From: Gemmatimonadota bacterium
GTDB taxonomy: Bacteria > Gemmatimonadota > Gemmatimonadetes > Gemmatimonadales > Gemmatimonadaceae
DNA length: 35,799 nucleotides
NCBI GenBank assembly: GCA_003152485.1
Contig: PMAE01000045.1
Coordinates: forward strand, 1 to 35,799
Direction: 5' to 3'
The translations under genes and the position numbers were made by a program. The notes under the pieces were generated by a model that did no database searches, was not told the origin of the DNA, and saw only the letters and a list, made by a program, of their open reading frames with translations. Below are positions 26,033-33,833 of this stretch, in pieces. Every line of letters starts with the position of its first letter. Positions within the stretch are counted from its first letter, which is position 1.

Positions 26033-26290
26033 GCACCCTCCAAACCCCAGGCCCGAGACACGCGCTCACCGGATACGGATGAGACCGCCTCTCGGACAAC
26101 CTGACCGAATCGAGGGGACAAAGGTCACAAGCGGCGCTGCTGATACGGGTGTCTCCGGGCCCGACAGGGGAGGGATTCGATCTGGCAACGCTTTGGGGGG
26201 ATAAGGGTTGCCGCCCGGAATTGCCCGGCCACCGGGCACGATGTCTGCACTACGGTCGATATCGCACCATCGGGGGCGTCGGAGTCACAT

Positions 26291-26776
26291 ATGGCAGATC
26301 GCGGAAGCCTGGCTGCGCCGGTCTTTGGACTGCGCCACACGATCGACCGGCTCATCGGCGACACGTTCAGTCGCGAACCCAGAGACCGTCGCCGCGTCGA
26401 ATGGGCACCCGTTGCCGGCGTGCACGAAGACGACCACGAGTTGCTGCTGACGTTCGAGTTGCCGGGCATGAGTGCATCCGAGGTGCACATCACCGCCATA
26501 CACGGCGTGCTGACCATCCGCGCAGGGAAACGCGACGAGCGTCCAGACCACGATCAGTCGGCGTGCTACCACGTCGTCGAACGGCGTGACGGGTCGTTCA
26601 CCCAATCATTCCAGTTGCCGAGCGGCGTGAGCAACGGCTGGATTGACGCACGATTCGATCGCGGCGTGCTGACGGTGCGCGTTCCAAAAACGAGATTCCC
26701 TCAGCCGGATCGCAGCCACGTCACGAGCGGAGCGGCAGCGACGACGGCGGCCGAGGTCAAGTTCGCAGGGGAGTGA
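26291..26776 (+). CDS. Small heat-shock protein, Hsp20/alpha-crystallin family
   Basis: A 161-aa chaperone that holds unfolding proteins in the cytoplasm. The alpha-crystallin domain runs about 38-140: WAPVAGVHEDDHELLLTFELPGM, VLTIRAGKRDE, RRDGSFTQSFQLPSGV and the closing FDRGVLTVRVPK, which matches the family's GVLxV-type motif. The C-terminal tail lacks a clear I-x-I/V assembly motif (it reads TTAAEVKFAGE), so oligomer form may differ. ATG at 26291 has GGAG six bases before it. It diverges from the PAS kinase gene. I see no CIRCE element or clear heat-shock promoter in the 258-base gap. Confidence 0.93.
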   Translation: MADRGSLAAPVFGLRHTIDRLIGDTFSREPRDRRRVEWAPVAGVHEDDHELLLTFELPGMSASEVHITAIHGVLTIRAGKRDERPDHDQSACYHVVERRDGSFTQSFQLPSGVSNGWIDARFDRGVLTVRVPKTRFPQPDRSHVTSGAAATTAAEVKFAGE

Positions 26777-27189
26777 TGCCCGCGGTCTCGCACCGCGCCC
26801 GTGAACTCGTGAGGCGTCGCGCGATGAACGTCGCGCATACTCGACACGCAAGCGCATTACGTAGCGCGATACGTAGCGCGACGCGCGCGCGATACGCACG
26901 CAAGATTCGCGTGCACGACACGCCGGCGCGACGCAGGCACTTCCGCGCAACATGACAAATGCTTCACAATTCGCACGATCCTTCGCGCGTCGCACGAAAC
27001 ACAGTGCACTTGAGTCGCTCAATCGACACCCGCGAAATGCAGTGGGATGAACCCGTGCATTCATGGGACCAAGCGTGGATTGTACGGGTCGTATCGCGTT
27101 GTATGGTTGCATCGTTCGGTCAATATTGATTCTCACGAAGCAGCCCCGAACGTCTCGCATCATTCACCCAGATTAGAACGGAGTTCAGT
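26777..27189. other. 413-base intergenic stretch with alternating purine-pyrimidine runs
   Basis: There is no convincing gene. The first 170 bases are dominated by CG/GC/CA/TA steps such as GCGCGACGCGCGCGCGATACG. That could be prone to Z-DNA or be the remains of a broken gene. A 59-codon Arg/His-rich frame begins at the Hsp20 stop but looks like a product of base composition. The second half is more AT-rich and probably holds the promoter of the pilin gene: TTGTAC at 27080 and TATGGT at 27102 are 16 bases apart, a weak match. Confidence 0.5.
26858..26881. repeat. Two tandem copies of a 12-bp unit
   Basis: TACGTAGCGCGA occurs twice back to back (26858-26869 and 26870-26881). Each copy contains the palindrome TACGTA. 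It is not in a gene. Confidence 0.8.
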
Positions 27190-27393
27190 ATGACGCGCAT
27201 CGGCCAGCTCGCACACGCGTTCATCTGCGAAGACCAGGGCGCGACAATGATCGAATACGCGCTCCTGGCCGTCCTGATCGCCATGACGGTGGCCATCGCC
27301 GCCATCACGCTAGGCCAGGCGATCTCGAATCAGTTTGGCAAGGTGTCAACCTGTATCAACACGCCGAGTTCCGCGCACTGCTCGCCGGCGTGA
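27190..27393 (+). CDS. Flp/Fap-type (type IVb) pilin precursor
   Basis: A 67-aa prepilin. The leader MTRIGQLAHAFICEDQG ends at Gly17, and the mature part begins ATMIEYALLAVLIAM. The Gly, then Glu at mature position +5 followed by Tyr, is the prepilin-peptidase site of Flp pilins. One hydrophobic helix (about 20-45) is followed by a short tail with two cysteines. Flp subunits form thin adhesive pili through the Tad machinery. No Tad gene is in the window, so this is an orphan pilin or its machinery lies elsewhere. ACGGAG lies six bases before the ATG. A terminator follows at 27453. Confidence 0.93.
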   Translation: MTRIGQLAHAFICEDQGATMIEYALLAVLIAMTVAIAAITLGQAISNQFGKVSTCINTPSSAHCSPA

Positions 27394-27452
27394 TCGTGTC
27401 GTAACGCCGCGCCACGCGCGACGGACCGCGGCGCACCAGGCTGCGGCGCCAT

Positions 27453-27488
27453 TGCCCCGCTCCACCCATCCCGGTGGCGGGGCATTTG
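27453..27488 (+). terminator. Terminator-like hairpin after the pilin gene
   Basis: TGCCCCGC and CCACC (27453-27466) pair with GGTGG and CGGGGCA (27473-27484) with one bulged base and a 6-base loop; TTTGGTTGTT follows. The stem is strong and the T-run is moderate. Confidence 0.65.
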
Positions 27489-27690
27489 GTTGTTAGGGCG
27501 CGCAGTTCTCGGCTACGCGACGGACCCGATGACGGGGGACGTGCACGCCACGAGGATGACGCAACCGGACGGGCCGACTGCCAGGGCGCAAAGAGTGAAA
27601 AGGGTGCAGCAATTGATATATTGCTGATAAGCTAAATCGCTATCTCACGGCGGCCACCCCGTCTCCCTCTGCCCGCGAACTGACTGACCC
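27489..27690. other. Control region before phzF-like gene
   Basis: There is no gene. It turns AT-rich near 27595-27645 and contains a perfect inverted repeat (listed separately), so a promoter is likely here. I could not place -35 and -10 boxes with good spacing. Confidence 0.4.
27607..27626. promoter_or_regulatory. Palindromic operator-like site before the PhzF gene
   Basis: CAGCAAT (27607-27613) and ATTGCTG (27620-27626) form a perfect 7-bp inverted repeat with a 6-base AT-rich centre (TGATAT), 64 bases before the ATG. The size fits binding of a dimeric regulator. Which regulator is unknown. Confidence 0.5.
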
Positions 27691-28593
27691 ATGTCACACC
27701 AATTCGTAATCGCCGACGTCTTTACGGAGACCGCGTTCGGCGGCAATCAGCTCGCCGTCTTTCCCGACGCGCGCGGCTTGTCCGACCGGGCGATGCAAGC
27801 GCTGGCACGGGAGTTCAACTTTCCCGAGACTACGTTCGTCCTGCCACCCCACGACCCGGCGCATACGCGACGCGTCCGGATCTTCACGCCGGCGACGGAA
27901 GTCCCCTTCGCCGGCCACCCCAACGTCGGTACCGCGGCCGTCCTCGCACACCACCGACTGGTCGAAACCCGGAACGGGGCGGCGACGCTGATCTTCGAAG
28001 AGGGCGTGGGCCCCGTGACGGTCCAGGTGCAGGTCGACGGCGCCGCACTGACCAGCCGAATTACGCTCGAACGAGGCGCCGAGGTGCCATCGATGCGGCC
28101 GTCGGCTCCTGCCGCCGCCGCGGCATTGTCGCTGCCAGTCGATGCGGTCCTCAACACATGGTTTGCTACGGTTGGGCTCCCGTTCTGCTTCATCCATATC
28201 GCCACCGTGGACGCGGTGGACCGCGCGGTACTCGATCGTGCGGCATGGTCCACGCATTTCGCCCGTGCCTGGTCGCCGAATCTGTTCCTCTTCGCGGGCG
28301 GCATCACGGCCGGCAGTCGGTTGTACGCGCGGATGTTCGCACCGGCGTATGGGATCGAGGAAGATCCCGCCACGGGCTCCGCCGCGGCGGCGCTGGTTGG
28401 ATCGCTGGCCGCCATGTCAGCTGACGCCGACGGGACATGCGCCTGGCGCATCGACCAGGGCGTCGCCATGGGCCGCCCCAGTCTGATCGACGCGGCTGCC
28501 GACAAGCAGGCCGGCCGTGTGGTCCGCATCCATGTCGGTGGATCGACCGTCATCGTCGGCGACGGCGCGATGTCGGTACCGGCTGGATTCTAA
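27691..28593 (+). CDS. PhzF-family isomerase/epimerase-like protein
   Basis: A 300-aa protein with the two-lobed PhzF fold. FVIADVFTETAFGGNQLAVF is the family start. Glu46 in EFNFPETTFV is the conserved catalytic acid. PFAGHPNVGTAAVL and, in the second lobe, EEDPATGSAAAALVG are the two glycine-rich active-site blocks. Some members isomerise a phenazine precursor, but no other phenazine gene is near, so the substrate is unknown and a metabolic or repair role is more likely. There is no clear Shine-Dalgarno before the ATG at 27691. It converges with the ArsR gene. Confidence 0.93.
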   Translation: MSHQFVIADVFTETAFGGNQLAVFPDARGLSDRAMQALAREFNFPETTFVLPPHDPAHTRRVRIFTPATEVPFAGHPNVGTAAVLAHHRLVETRNGAATLIFEEGVGPVTVQVQVDGAALTSRITLERGAEVPSMRPSAPAAAAALSLPVDAVLNTWFATVGLPFCFIHIATVDAVDRAVLDRAAWSTHFARAWSPNLFLFAGGITAGSRLYARMFAPAYGIEEDPATGSAAAALVGSLAAMSADADGTCAWRIDQGVAMGRPSLIDAAADKQAGRVVRIHVGGSTVIVGDGAMSVPAGF

Positions 28594-28640
28594 ACGTCCC
28601 GGCCACCAAGCTTCGTCCCTATGCGAACGACGGACGAGTG

Positions 28641-28943
28641 TCAAACGCGTGCCGTAATCTCTCGTTTGAGCTCGCGGATGCGGGTCTCGTCGCGTTTGTA
28701 GAACGTCCATTGCTTGATCCGTTTGGGCCGCACCAGCCCGGCGTGCACCAGGATCTTCATATGGGCGCTGAGCGTGGGTTGACTGACTCCGAGTTTGGCC
28801 GCGATGAGCTGCGCACACACGCCGTCCGTGACCAGGTCGCCGTCCACCTGGGGTCGAAAATGCGTCGTGGGATCCTTGAGCCAATCGAGGATCTGCAGCC
28901 GGCGGCCGTTCGCGAGGGCCTGTAATCCGGAGGCGATCGTCAT
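28641..28943 (-). CDS. ArsR-family winged-helix transcription regulator
   Basis: A 100-aa DNA-binding protein. LQALANGRRLQILDWLKDP near the start and VSQPTLSAHMKILVHAGLVRPKRIKQW in the middle form the ArsR winged helix-turn-helix, and FYKRDETRIRELKREI is the wing and dimer helix. The ELCVC-type metal site of arsenic/cadmium sensors is absent, since the helix here has SQPTLSAHM. It is thus more likely to sense a small molecule or redox state. It is divergent from RidA, with 75 bases between the starts, and a candidate operator touches its own start, so autoregulation and control of RidA are likely. Confidence 0.93.
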   Translation of the reverse strand: MTIASGLQALANGRRLQILDWLKDPTTHFRPQVDGDLVTDGVCAQLIAAKLGVSQPTLSAHMKILVHAGLVRPKRIKQWTFYKRDETRIRELKREITARV

Positions 28944-28967
28944 ATTGTTAGTTAGGCAAATAACGAT
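28944..28967. promoter_or_regulatory. Candidate ArsR operator in the ArsR/RidA divergent gap
   Basis: GTTA (28947-28950) and TAAC (28961-28964), each flanked by AT, form an imperfect inverted repeat around GTTAGGCAAA. The site lies directly before the ArsR start, and AT-rich dyads of this size are usual for ArsR proteins. Confidence 0.45.
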
Positions 28968-29018
28968 AGATTGTCAACCTCGCGCGGGCGCCTGCATCTA
29001 ATAGATGAGGAGACTGGA

Positions 29019-29396
29019 ATGGGAAGAACGGCCGTCACACCCGATGGAATCGCCAAACCCGTCGGCCCCTTCTCCACCGCGGTGCGCGCGGGGGACACAC
29101 TCTACCTCAGCGGCCAGGTCGCACAGGATCTCGCGACCGGCCGAATGATCGAAGGGGATGCGACTCGTCAGGCCGAGCAGATCTTCAAGAATATCGCGAT
29201 CGTGCTCGGCGCCGCCGGCAAATCGTTTGCGGATGTCATGCGCGTCGGCGTCTATCTGACTGACTTACGGGAATACGCCGCTGTAAACGCGGTGTACGCG
29301 CGCCACTTCGATGCCCCCTACCCGGCCCGCACGCTGATCGGCGTGGCTGCACTCCCGCTCGGCGCCGCCATCGAGATCGATCTCATCGCCCGCTAG
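29019..29396 (+). CDS. ridA: RidA/YjgF-family enamine/imine deaminase
   Basis: A 125-aa protein, the normal length of the family. GIAKPVGPFSTAVRAGDTLYLSGQVAQD and the closing PYPARTLIGVAALPLGAAIEIDLIA carry the conserved Arg and Glu that bind the carboxylate and water. RidA proteins hydrolyse reactive enamines/imines made by PLP enzymes in the cytoplasm. The ATG at 29019 is set by AGGAG at 29008-29012; an in-frame start 48 bases earlier adds residues that do not fit the family. It is divergent from the ArsR gene, which suggests control by it. Confidence 0.95.
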   Translation: MGRTAVTPDGIAKPVGPFSTAVRAGDTLYLSGQVAQDLATGRMIEGDATRQAEQIFKNIAIVLGAAGKSFADVMRVGVYLTDLREYAAVNAVYARHFDAPYPARTLIGVAALPLGAAIEIDLIAR

Positions 29397-29815
29397 CCGG
29401 CCCGGAGCCCGACGCGGCCCCAGTGCACCGGAGCGGGGCTCCGGGCACTGAGGCCAGGCGAACTTCATCCGCTCCCATTCCGCGACGATGTGACCGCACG
29501 ATTCGCTGGGAGCTATCGACGCCCAGCAACGAGATCGAGGCAGGACGCGATGTCGACGCCCGCACAATTCTGGCGGCGCCCGCGCCAGACGGCCGCCGAC
29601 GGCGACCTTTATTCTCTCGAGCAGTGACGGCCCGATTGGCGCCGGCCCGTGTGCGACGTCTCATTCGGCGGGACATCGCGCCGCAGTCACACCAGTCATT
29701 GTCGTCACGGCCCCACGCCGCGTCGGCCGAGATGCTTCCCCACCCTGGGGCGTCGCTGCCACATTCCTGCATGCACTCTAACAAATCCCTGACAGACGGG
29801 CGCGGAGAATCGCGC
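29397..29815. other. 419-base intergenic stretch
   Basis: There is no supported gene. It opens with overlapping inverted repeats at 29401-29448 (listed separately). An open frame runs through it into the SMP-30 gene, but its codon use and content (Arg/Pro/Ala-rich) look non-coding, and no ribosome site is seen until 29804. Confidence 0.5.
29401..29448 (+). terminator. Overlapping inverted repeats after ridA
   Basis: CCCGGAGCCC (29401-29410) is a perfect match to GGGCTCCGGG (29436-29445). The same right arm can also pair with GTGCACCGGAG at 29423-29433 in a shorter hairpin. No T-run follows. It may end the ridA transcript in a Rho-dependent way or be a simple RNA switch. Confidence 0.4.
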
Positions 29816-31480
29816 GTGCACGCCCATCGCACTCGGATCGGTCGCGCGGTCGTCGCTGTAGCTACGCTCGGACTCGCTGGCCTCCTCGCCGGATGCAGTC
29901 ACGGGTCGTCGCGGCACTTTGCGCTCGACGGGCTGTCGCCTCAGTTCTGGCAGCTCGTCCCGCACGACGCCGCGCTGTCCACCGTCGCGACAGGCTTCGG
30001 GTTCACGGAGGGCCCGGTTTGGGATCCGGGCAACTTTCTCTACGTGAGTGACGAGATCCAGGACTCGATCTATCGCGTGACCATGGACGGTCACAAACAG
30101 GGCGTGATCCACTTGGGCGATCCCGACGGGAGTACGTTCGACCCCGATCACCGGCTGATCGACGGCGCGAGTGCTCTGCGCGCGGTCATCGCGGTGTCGC
30201 CGGACGGCCACTACACGACGCTGGCCGATCGCTACGACGACAAACGGTTCAACAGCCCGAACGATGTCATCGTCGGCCCGGATGGTGCGCTCTACTTCAC
30301 GGACCCGACACTCGACCTCCCGAAGGGCCAGCAGCAAGAGATTCCCTTCCAGGGTGTCTATCGACTCGACGACAAGGGCAATGTCCAGCTCCTGACGAAG
30401 GAACTCACCCAGCCCAACGGGCTGGCGTTCTCTCCTGATGGCAAGACGTTCTACGTGGACGATAGTGAGCAGCGGAACATCCGCGCGTATGACTTCGGCG
30501 CCAACGGCACATTGTCCAATGGCCGCATCTTCGGACTGGAACCCGGTGGCAAAGACGACGGCGTGCCGGACGGGATGCGTGTCGATTCCGGCGGCAATCT
30601 CTACGTCACCGGCCCCAAAGGCATCTGGGTCTGGGATGCCCAAGGTCACCACCTCGGCACGATCGACATGCCGGAGCAACCAGCCAATCTCACGTGGGGA
30701 GACTCGGACTACAGCACCCTGTACATCACGGCGACCACCTCGGTGTATCGATTGCACACCGCGACCCACGGATTCGTCCCCTATCTCTCGCACATGGCGG
30801 CCGTCGCCAATCCCTGCACTGTCACCGGTCCGACCGAGTCGATGTCGCTGCCTCACGTCGCGACCCGGCCAGCCCTCGCGCTCGACCCCAAAGCCGCCGT
30901 CTGGTCCCATGCCGCGACCGCGCGGATGGACCGCGATTGCTCCCGGTTGATCGAATATCCGCAGCTCGCCACGCAGATTCGCGGCTTCTGGACCGATACG
31001 GACCTCTACCTGTTGTTCATTTGCCCGTACGAGACACTGAATCTTTGGCTGCCGGCCACGAACGCCCACGCACGCCCGAACCTGTGGGACCGGGACGTCG
31101 TCGAGATGTTTCTGGGCGACGATTGGCAGAACATCCGCCATTATCGCGAGTTTGAGATCGCCCCGACTGCGGACTGGATCGACATCGCGATCGATCTGGA
31201 TCACCCCGATGAGACATTTGCCTGGCGCTCGGGTTGGCAAACGATGGCCCGCATCGATGCGCGCACGCACATCTGGTACGCGGCCGCACGCATCCCGTTG
31301 AAGTCGATCTCCACTGCGACGGTCAAACCGGGGACCCAATGGCGGATGAACCTCTATCGCATCGACGGACAGGGTCCCGATCCGCGGCGCCACTTCCTCT
31401 GCTGGCAGCCGACCTGTGTCGTGTACCACGACCCGAACCACGTCCCCGACCATTTCGGCACGCTGCGCTTCACCCAATGA
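29816..31480 (+). CDS. Secreted lipoprotein: SMP-30/gluconolactonase beta-propeller fused to CBM9-like domain
   Basis: A 554-aa protein. GTG at 29816 with GGAGA seven bases before it gives a tidy lipoprotein signal (HAHRTRIGR, hydrophobic stretch, LLAGC with Cys27). An ATG at 29771 is the alternative but lacks a ribosome site. Residues about 50-330 are the SMP-30 propeller: FTEGPVWDPGNFLYVSDE, FNSPNDVIVGPDGALYFTDPT, QPNGLAFSPDGKTFYVDDS. Residues about 350-554 look like a CBM9-type domain: FWTDTDLYLLFICPYE, WDRDVVEMFLGD, WRMNLYRIDG. SMP-30 members hydrolyse sugar lactones. It overlaps the PQQ dehydrogenase gene (ATGA), which could make such lactones in the periplasm. Confidence 0.85.
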   Translation: MHAHRTRIGRAVVAVATLGLAGLLAGCSHGSSRHFALDGLSPQFWQLVPHDAALSTVATGFGFTEGPVWDPGNFLYVSDEIQDSIYRVTMDGHKQGVIHLGDPDGSTFDPDHRLIDGASALRAVIAVSPDGHYTTLADRYDDKRFNSPNDVIVGPDGALYFTDPTLDLPKGQQQEIPFQGVYRLDDKGNVQLLTKELTQPNGLAFSPDGKTFYVDDSEQRNIRAYDFGANGTLSNGRIFGLEPGGKDDGVPDGMRVDSGGNLYVTGPKGIWVWDAQGHHLGTIDMPEQPANLTWGDSDYSTLYITATTSVYRLHTATHGFVPYLSHMAAVANPCTVTGPTESMSLPHVATRPALALDPKAAVWSHAATARMDRDCSRLIEYPQLATQIRGFWTDTDLYLLFICPYETLNLWLPATNAHARPNLWDRDVVEMFLGDDWQNIRHYREFEIAPTADWIDIAIDLDHPDETFAWRSGWQTMARIDARTHIWYAAARIPLKSISTATVKPGTQWRMNLYRIDGQGPDPRRHFLCWQPTCVVYHDPNHVPDHFGTLRFTQ

Positions 31481-33783
31481 CGCAACTCAGACTGCTGGCC
31501 TGCGCCGCGCTCGTCGGCGCTGCGCTCGTCGGCGCCGCGCTCCTGCACGCCCAGGCCGTGGCGGAGGGCAAGACCGCGTTTGCGGCCCGATGCGCCGGAT
31601 GTCACGGGACGAACGGAACCGGCGGCGAGGTGGGCCCGAATATCACGGACGCCGGTGCCGATACACTGTTCTTGCGGCCACTCGGTGACATCATTACTCA
31701 CGGCGTGCCCGACGACGGCATGCCCGCGTTCGCCCTGCCGAAACGCGAGCTCGATGCGTTGGTGGCATACATCACGGCCCTGCGCGCACCGGCCGCCGCC
31801 GCCCCGCCCGCGGGAAACGTGGCAGCCGGCGAACACTTCTACTTCGGCGTCGGCGGGTGCGCAAACTGCCACACGATCCGCGGGAATGGCAGCGCGATCG
31901 GGCCCGATCTGTCGAATCTTGGACGCGAGCGGCGATTGACGCGGATCGCGCAGGCGCTGCGTCAACCCGGCACCTCAGTCGGGAGCAGATATCGCGTCGT
32001 GTCGGTCACGTTGCGCGACGGCCGCACGCTTCGCGGCATGGCCAAGAACGAAAGCAACTACGATCTGCAACTCCAAGATCTCGACGGCGAGATGCACTAC
32101 CTGTCGAAGGACGACGTGACACAGGAACACTACGACTCCGCGTCGCTCATGCCGCCCGTCGCCGCAGGCCCCGATACCGTGCGCGACCTCCTGGCATTTC
32201 TCAGCCGACTCACCACCGATGGGCCCGGCCCGCGGGAACGGCCCGCGACGCGGCCATCCCTGGCGCGTGACGTCGCGGCCGGCGACTGGCCGACGTACAA
32301 CGGGAATCTGAATGGCAATCGGTATAGCGCGCTGAACGAGATCGACACGACGACCGTACGCCGTCTGGCGCCGGCGTGGATGTTCCCGATCGCCAACGCG
32401 AACCGTCTCGAGGGCACCCCGGTGGTGGTAGACGGGACGATGTTCGTGACGACGGCGAACGAAGCGTATGCGCTCGACGCCGCGTCCGGCCGGCCGATCT
32501 GGCACTATGCCCGGCCGCTGACGAAAGGAGTGATCGGCGACGCGGCGGGCGCGATCAATCGTGGCGTCGCGGTGCTGGGCGACCGGGTCTTCATGGTCAC
32601 CGACCACGCGCACTTGGTCGCGCTCTCGCGGCTCAACGGGAAGCTGCTGTGGGACGTCGCGATGGCGGATTTCCACAAACACTACGGCGCGACCGGTGCA
32701 CCGCTCGTCGTGAACGACCTCGTGCTCTCCGGCACGTCGGGCGGAGACGAGGGAGACCGGGGATTTCTTGCGGCCTATGACGCGCAGACTGGGGCGCGGG
32801 TGTGGCGTGTCTGGACGATCCCGTCGCGCGGCGAGCCGCTCGACTCGACGTGGCGGGGCCGCGCGCTCGAACACGGATGCGGAGCCGCGTGGCTCACCGG
32901 GACCTATGACGCCGGCACCGGTCTCTTATACTGGCCCACCGGCAACCCCTGCCCCGACTATAACGGCGACGAGCGCCGAGGCGACAATCTGTACTCGAGC
33001 TCCGTCCTTGCGCTCGATCCACGGACGGGCGCGATGCGGTGGTACTATCAGTTCACGCCCCACAACGTGCACGATTGGGACGCGAGCGAGACCCTCGCGC
33101 TCATCAACGCCGACTTTCACGGACAGCCGCGAAAGCTGCTGGTGCAAGCCAATCGCAACGGGTTTTTCTACGTACTGGACCGGATCACCGGTCAGCTCTT
33201 ATTGAGCACGCCCTTCGTCCACAAGCTGACGTGGTCGAGCGGGATCGGCGCCGACGGCCGGCCTGTGGTGCTACCGGGCTCCGATCCCACGGTGCGGGGG
33301 GTCAGAGTCTGCCCATCATTGGAAGGCGCCACGAACTGGATGTCCACGGCGTTCAACCCATCGACGCATCTGTACTACGTCATGGCGTTGGAATCCTGCA
33401 GCATCTTCACCAAGTCGTCGGCCTGGTGGCAGCAGGGTAAGTCGTTTTATGGCGGTGGCGCCAGCCGCGTCCCCGGCGAACAGCGACAGAAGGTGTTGCG
33501 GGCGATCGACCCCCAAACGGGCAAGATCGCGTGGGAGCTCCCGCAGATCGGGGACGGCGAGAGCTGGGGTGGCGTGTTGAGCACGGCAGGCGGGCTCGTG
33601 TTCTACGGCGATGACGGCGGCGCTCTGGCGGCCGTCAACGCGTCGACCGGCACCCCGCTCTGGCACTTCAACACGAATGAGTCGTGGCACGCGTCGCCGA
33701 TGACATACGCCGTGCACGGCACCCAATACGTCGCCGTCGCGGCCGGATCGACAATCGTTGCCTTCGCGCTACAGGCGAAATAA
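31477..33783 (+). CDS. Periplasmic PQQ-dependent dehydrogenase with two N-terminal cytochrome c domains
   Basis: A 768-aa quinohaemoprotein. A signal peptide (1-25, LLACAALVGAALVGAALLHAQA) is followed by a first haem c site CAGCH (39-43) and a second CANCH (128-132). The second sits in a domain whose tail (RYRVVSVTLRDGRTLRGM) resembles the planctomycete/verrucomicrobial haem-binding type. From about 265 a PQQ beta-propeller begins (DWPTYNGNLNGNRYSALNEI), with VHDWDASETLALI holding the likely catalytic Asp and several W-motif repeats. It should oxidise an alcohol or sugar and pass electrons to its haems. The substrate is unknown. No PQQ-synthesis genes are near. Confidence 0.9.
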   Translation: MTQLRLLACAALVGAALVGAALLHAQAVAEGKTAFAARCAGCHGTNGTGGEVGPNITDAGADTLFLRPLGDIITHGVPDDGMPAFALPKRELDALVAYITALRAPAAAAPPAGNVAAGEHFYFGVGGCANCHTIRGNGSAIGPDLSNLGRERRLTRIAQALRQPGTSVGSRYRVVSVTLRDGRTLRGMAKNESNYDLQLQDLDGEMHYLSKDDVTQEHYDSASLMPPVAAGPDTVRDLLAFLSRLTTDGPGPRERPATRPSLARDVAAGDWPTYNGNLNGNRYSALNEIDTTTVRRLAPAWMFPIANANRLEGTPVVVDGTMFVTTANEAYALDAASGRPIWHYARPLTKGVIGDAAGAINRGVAVLGDRVFMVTDHAHLVALSRLNGKLLWDVAMADFHKHYGATGAPLVVNDLVLSGTSGGDEGDRGFLAAYDAQTGARVWRVWTIPSRGEPLDSTWRGRALEHGCGAAWLTGTYDAGTGLLYWPTGNPCPDYNGDERRGDNLYSSSVLALDPRTGAMRWYYQFTPHNVHDWDASETLALINADFHGQPRKLLVQANRNGFFYVLDRITGQLLLSTPFVHKLTWSSGIGADGRPVVLPGSDPTVRGVRVCPSLEGATNWMSTAFNPSTHLYYVMALESCSIFTKSSAWWQQGKSFYGGGASRVPGEQRQKVLRAIDPQTGKIAWELPQIGDGESWGGVLSTAGGLVFYGDDGGALAAVNASTGTPLWHFNTNESWHASPMTYAVHGTQYVAVAAGSTIVAFALQAK

Positions 33784-33812
33784 CGAGCGCTGTCGACGTA
33801 GACTTTGCCCAC

Positions 33813-33833
33813 CGGCCGGCGTGCTGCCGGCCG
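33813..33833. terminator. Hairpin between converging genes
   Basis: CGGCCGGC (33813-33820) and GCCGGCCG (33826-33833) form a perfect 8-bp stem with a 5-base loop between the dehydrogenase and kinase stop codons. There is no T-run on either side, so termination is only possible. Confidence 0.4.

Noticed and set aside
26180-26200. TGGCAACGCTTTGG as a sigma-54 promoter before Hsp20
   Set aside because: The -24 GG is present but the -12 GC at the required distance is missing.
26773-26955. Arg/His-rich 59-60-codon frame that starts at the Hsp20 stop codon
   Set aside because: It overlaps the stop neatly, but its content follows from the CG/CA repeats and it has no recognisable fold or conserved motif.
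27691-28593. Phenazine synthesis cluster
   Set aside because: Only the PhzF fold is present; no other phz-type gene is in the window, and PhzF homologues are widespread in bacteria without phenazines.
29423-29815. In-frame upstream extension of the SMP-30 gene by up to 131 codons
   Set aside because: Pro/Arg/Ala-rich with no ribosome site; a proper lipoprotein signal begins only at 29816.
29705-31477. 590-codon minus-strand frame opposite the SMP-30 gene
   Set aside because: Shadow of a conserved gene; no motif and no ribosome site.
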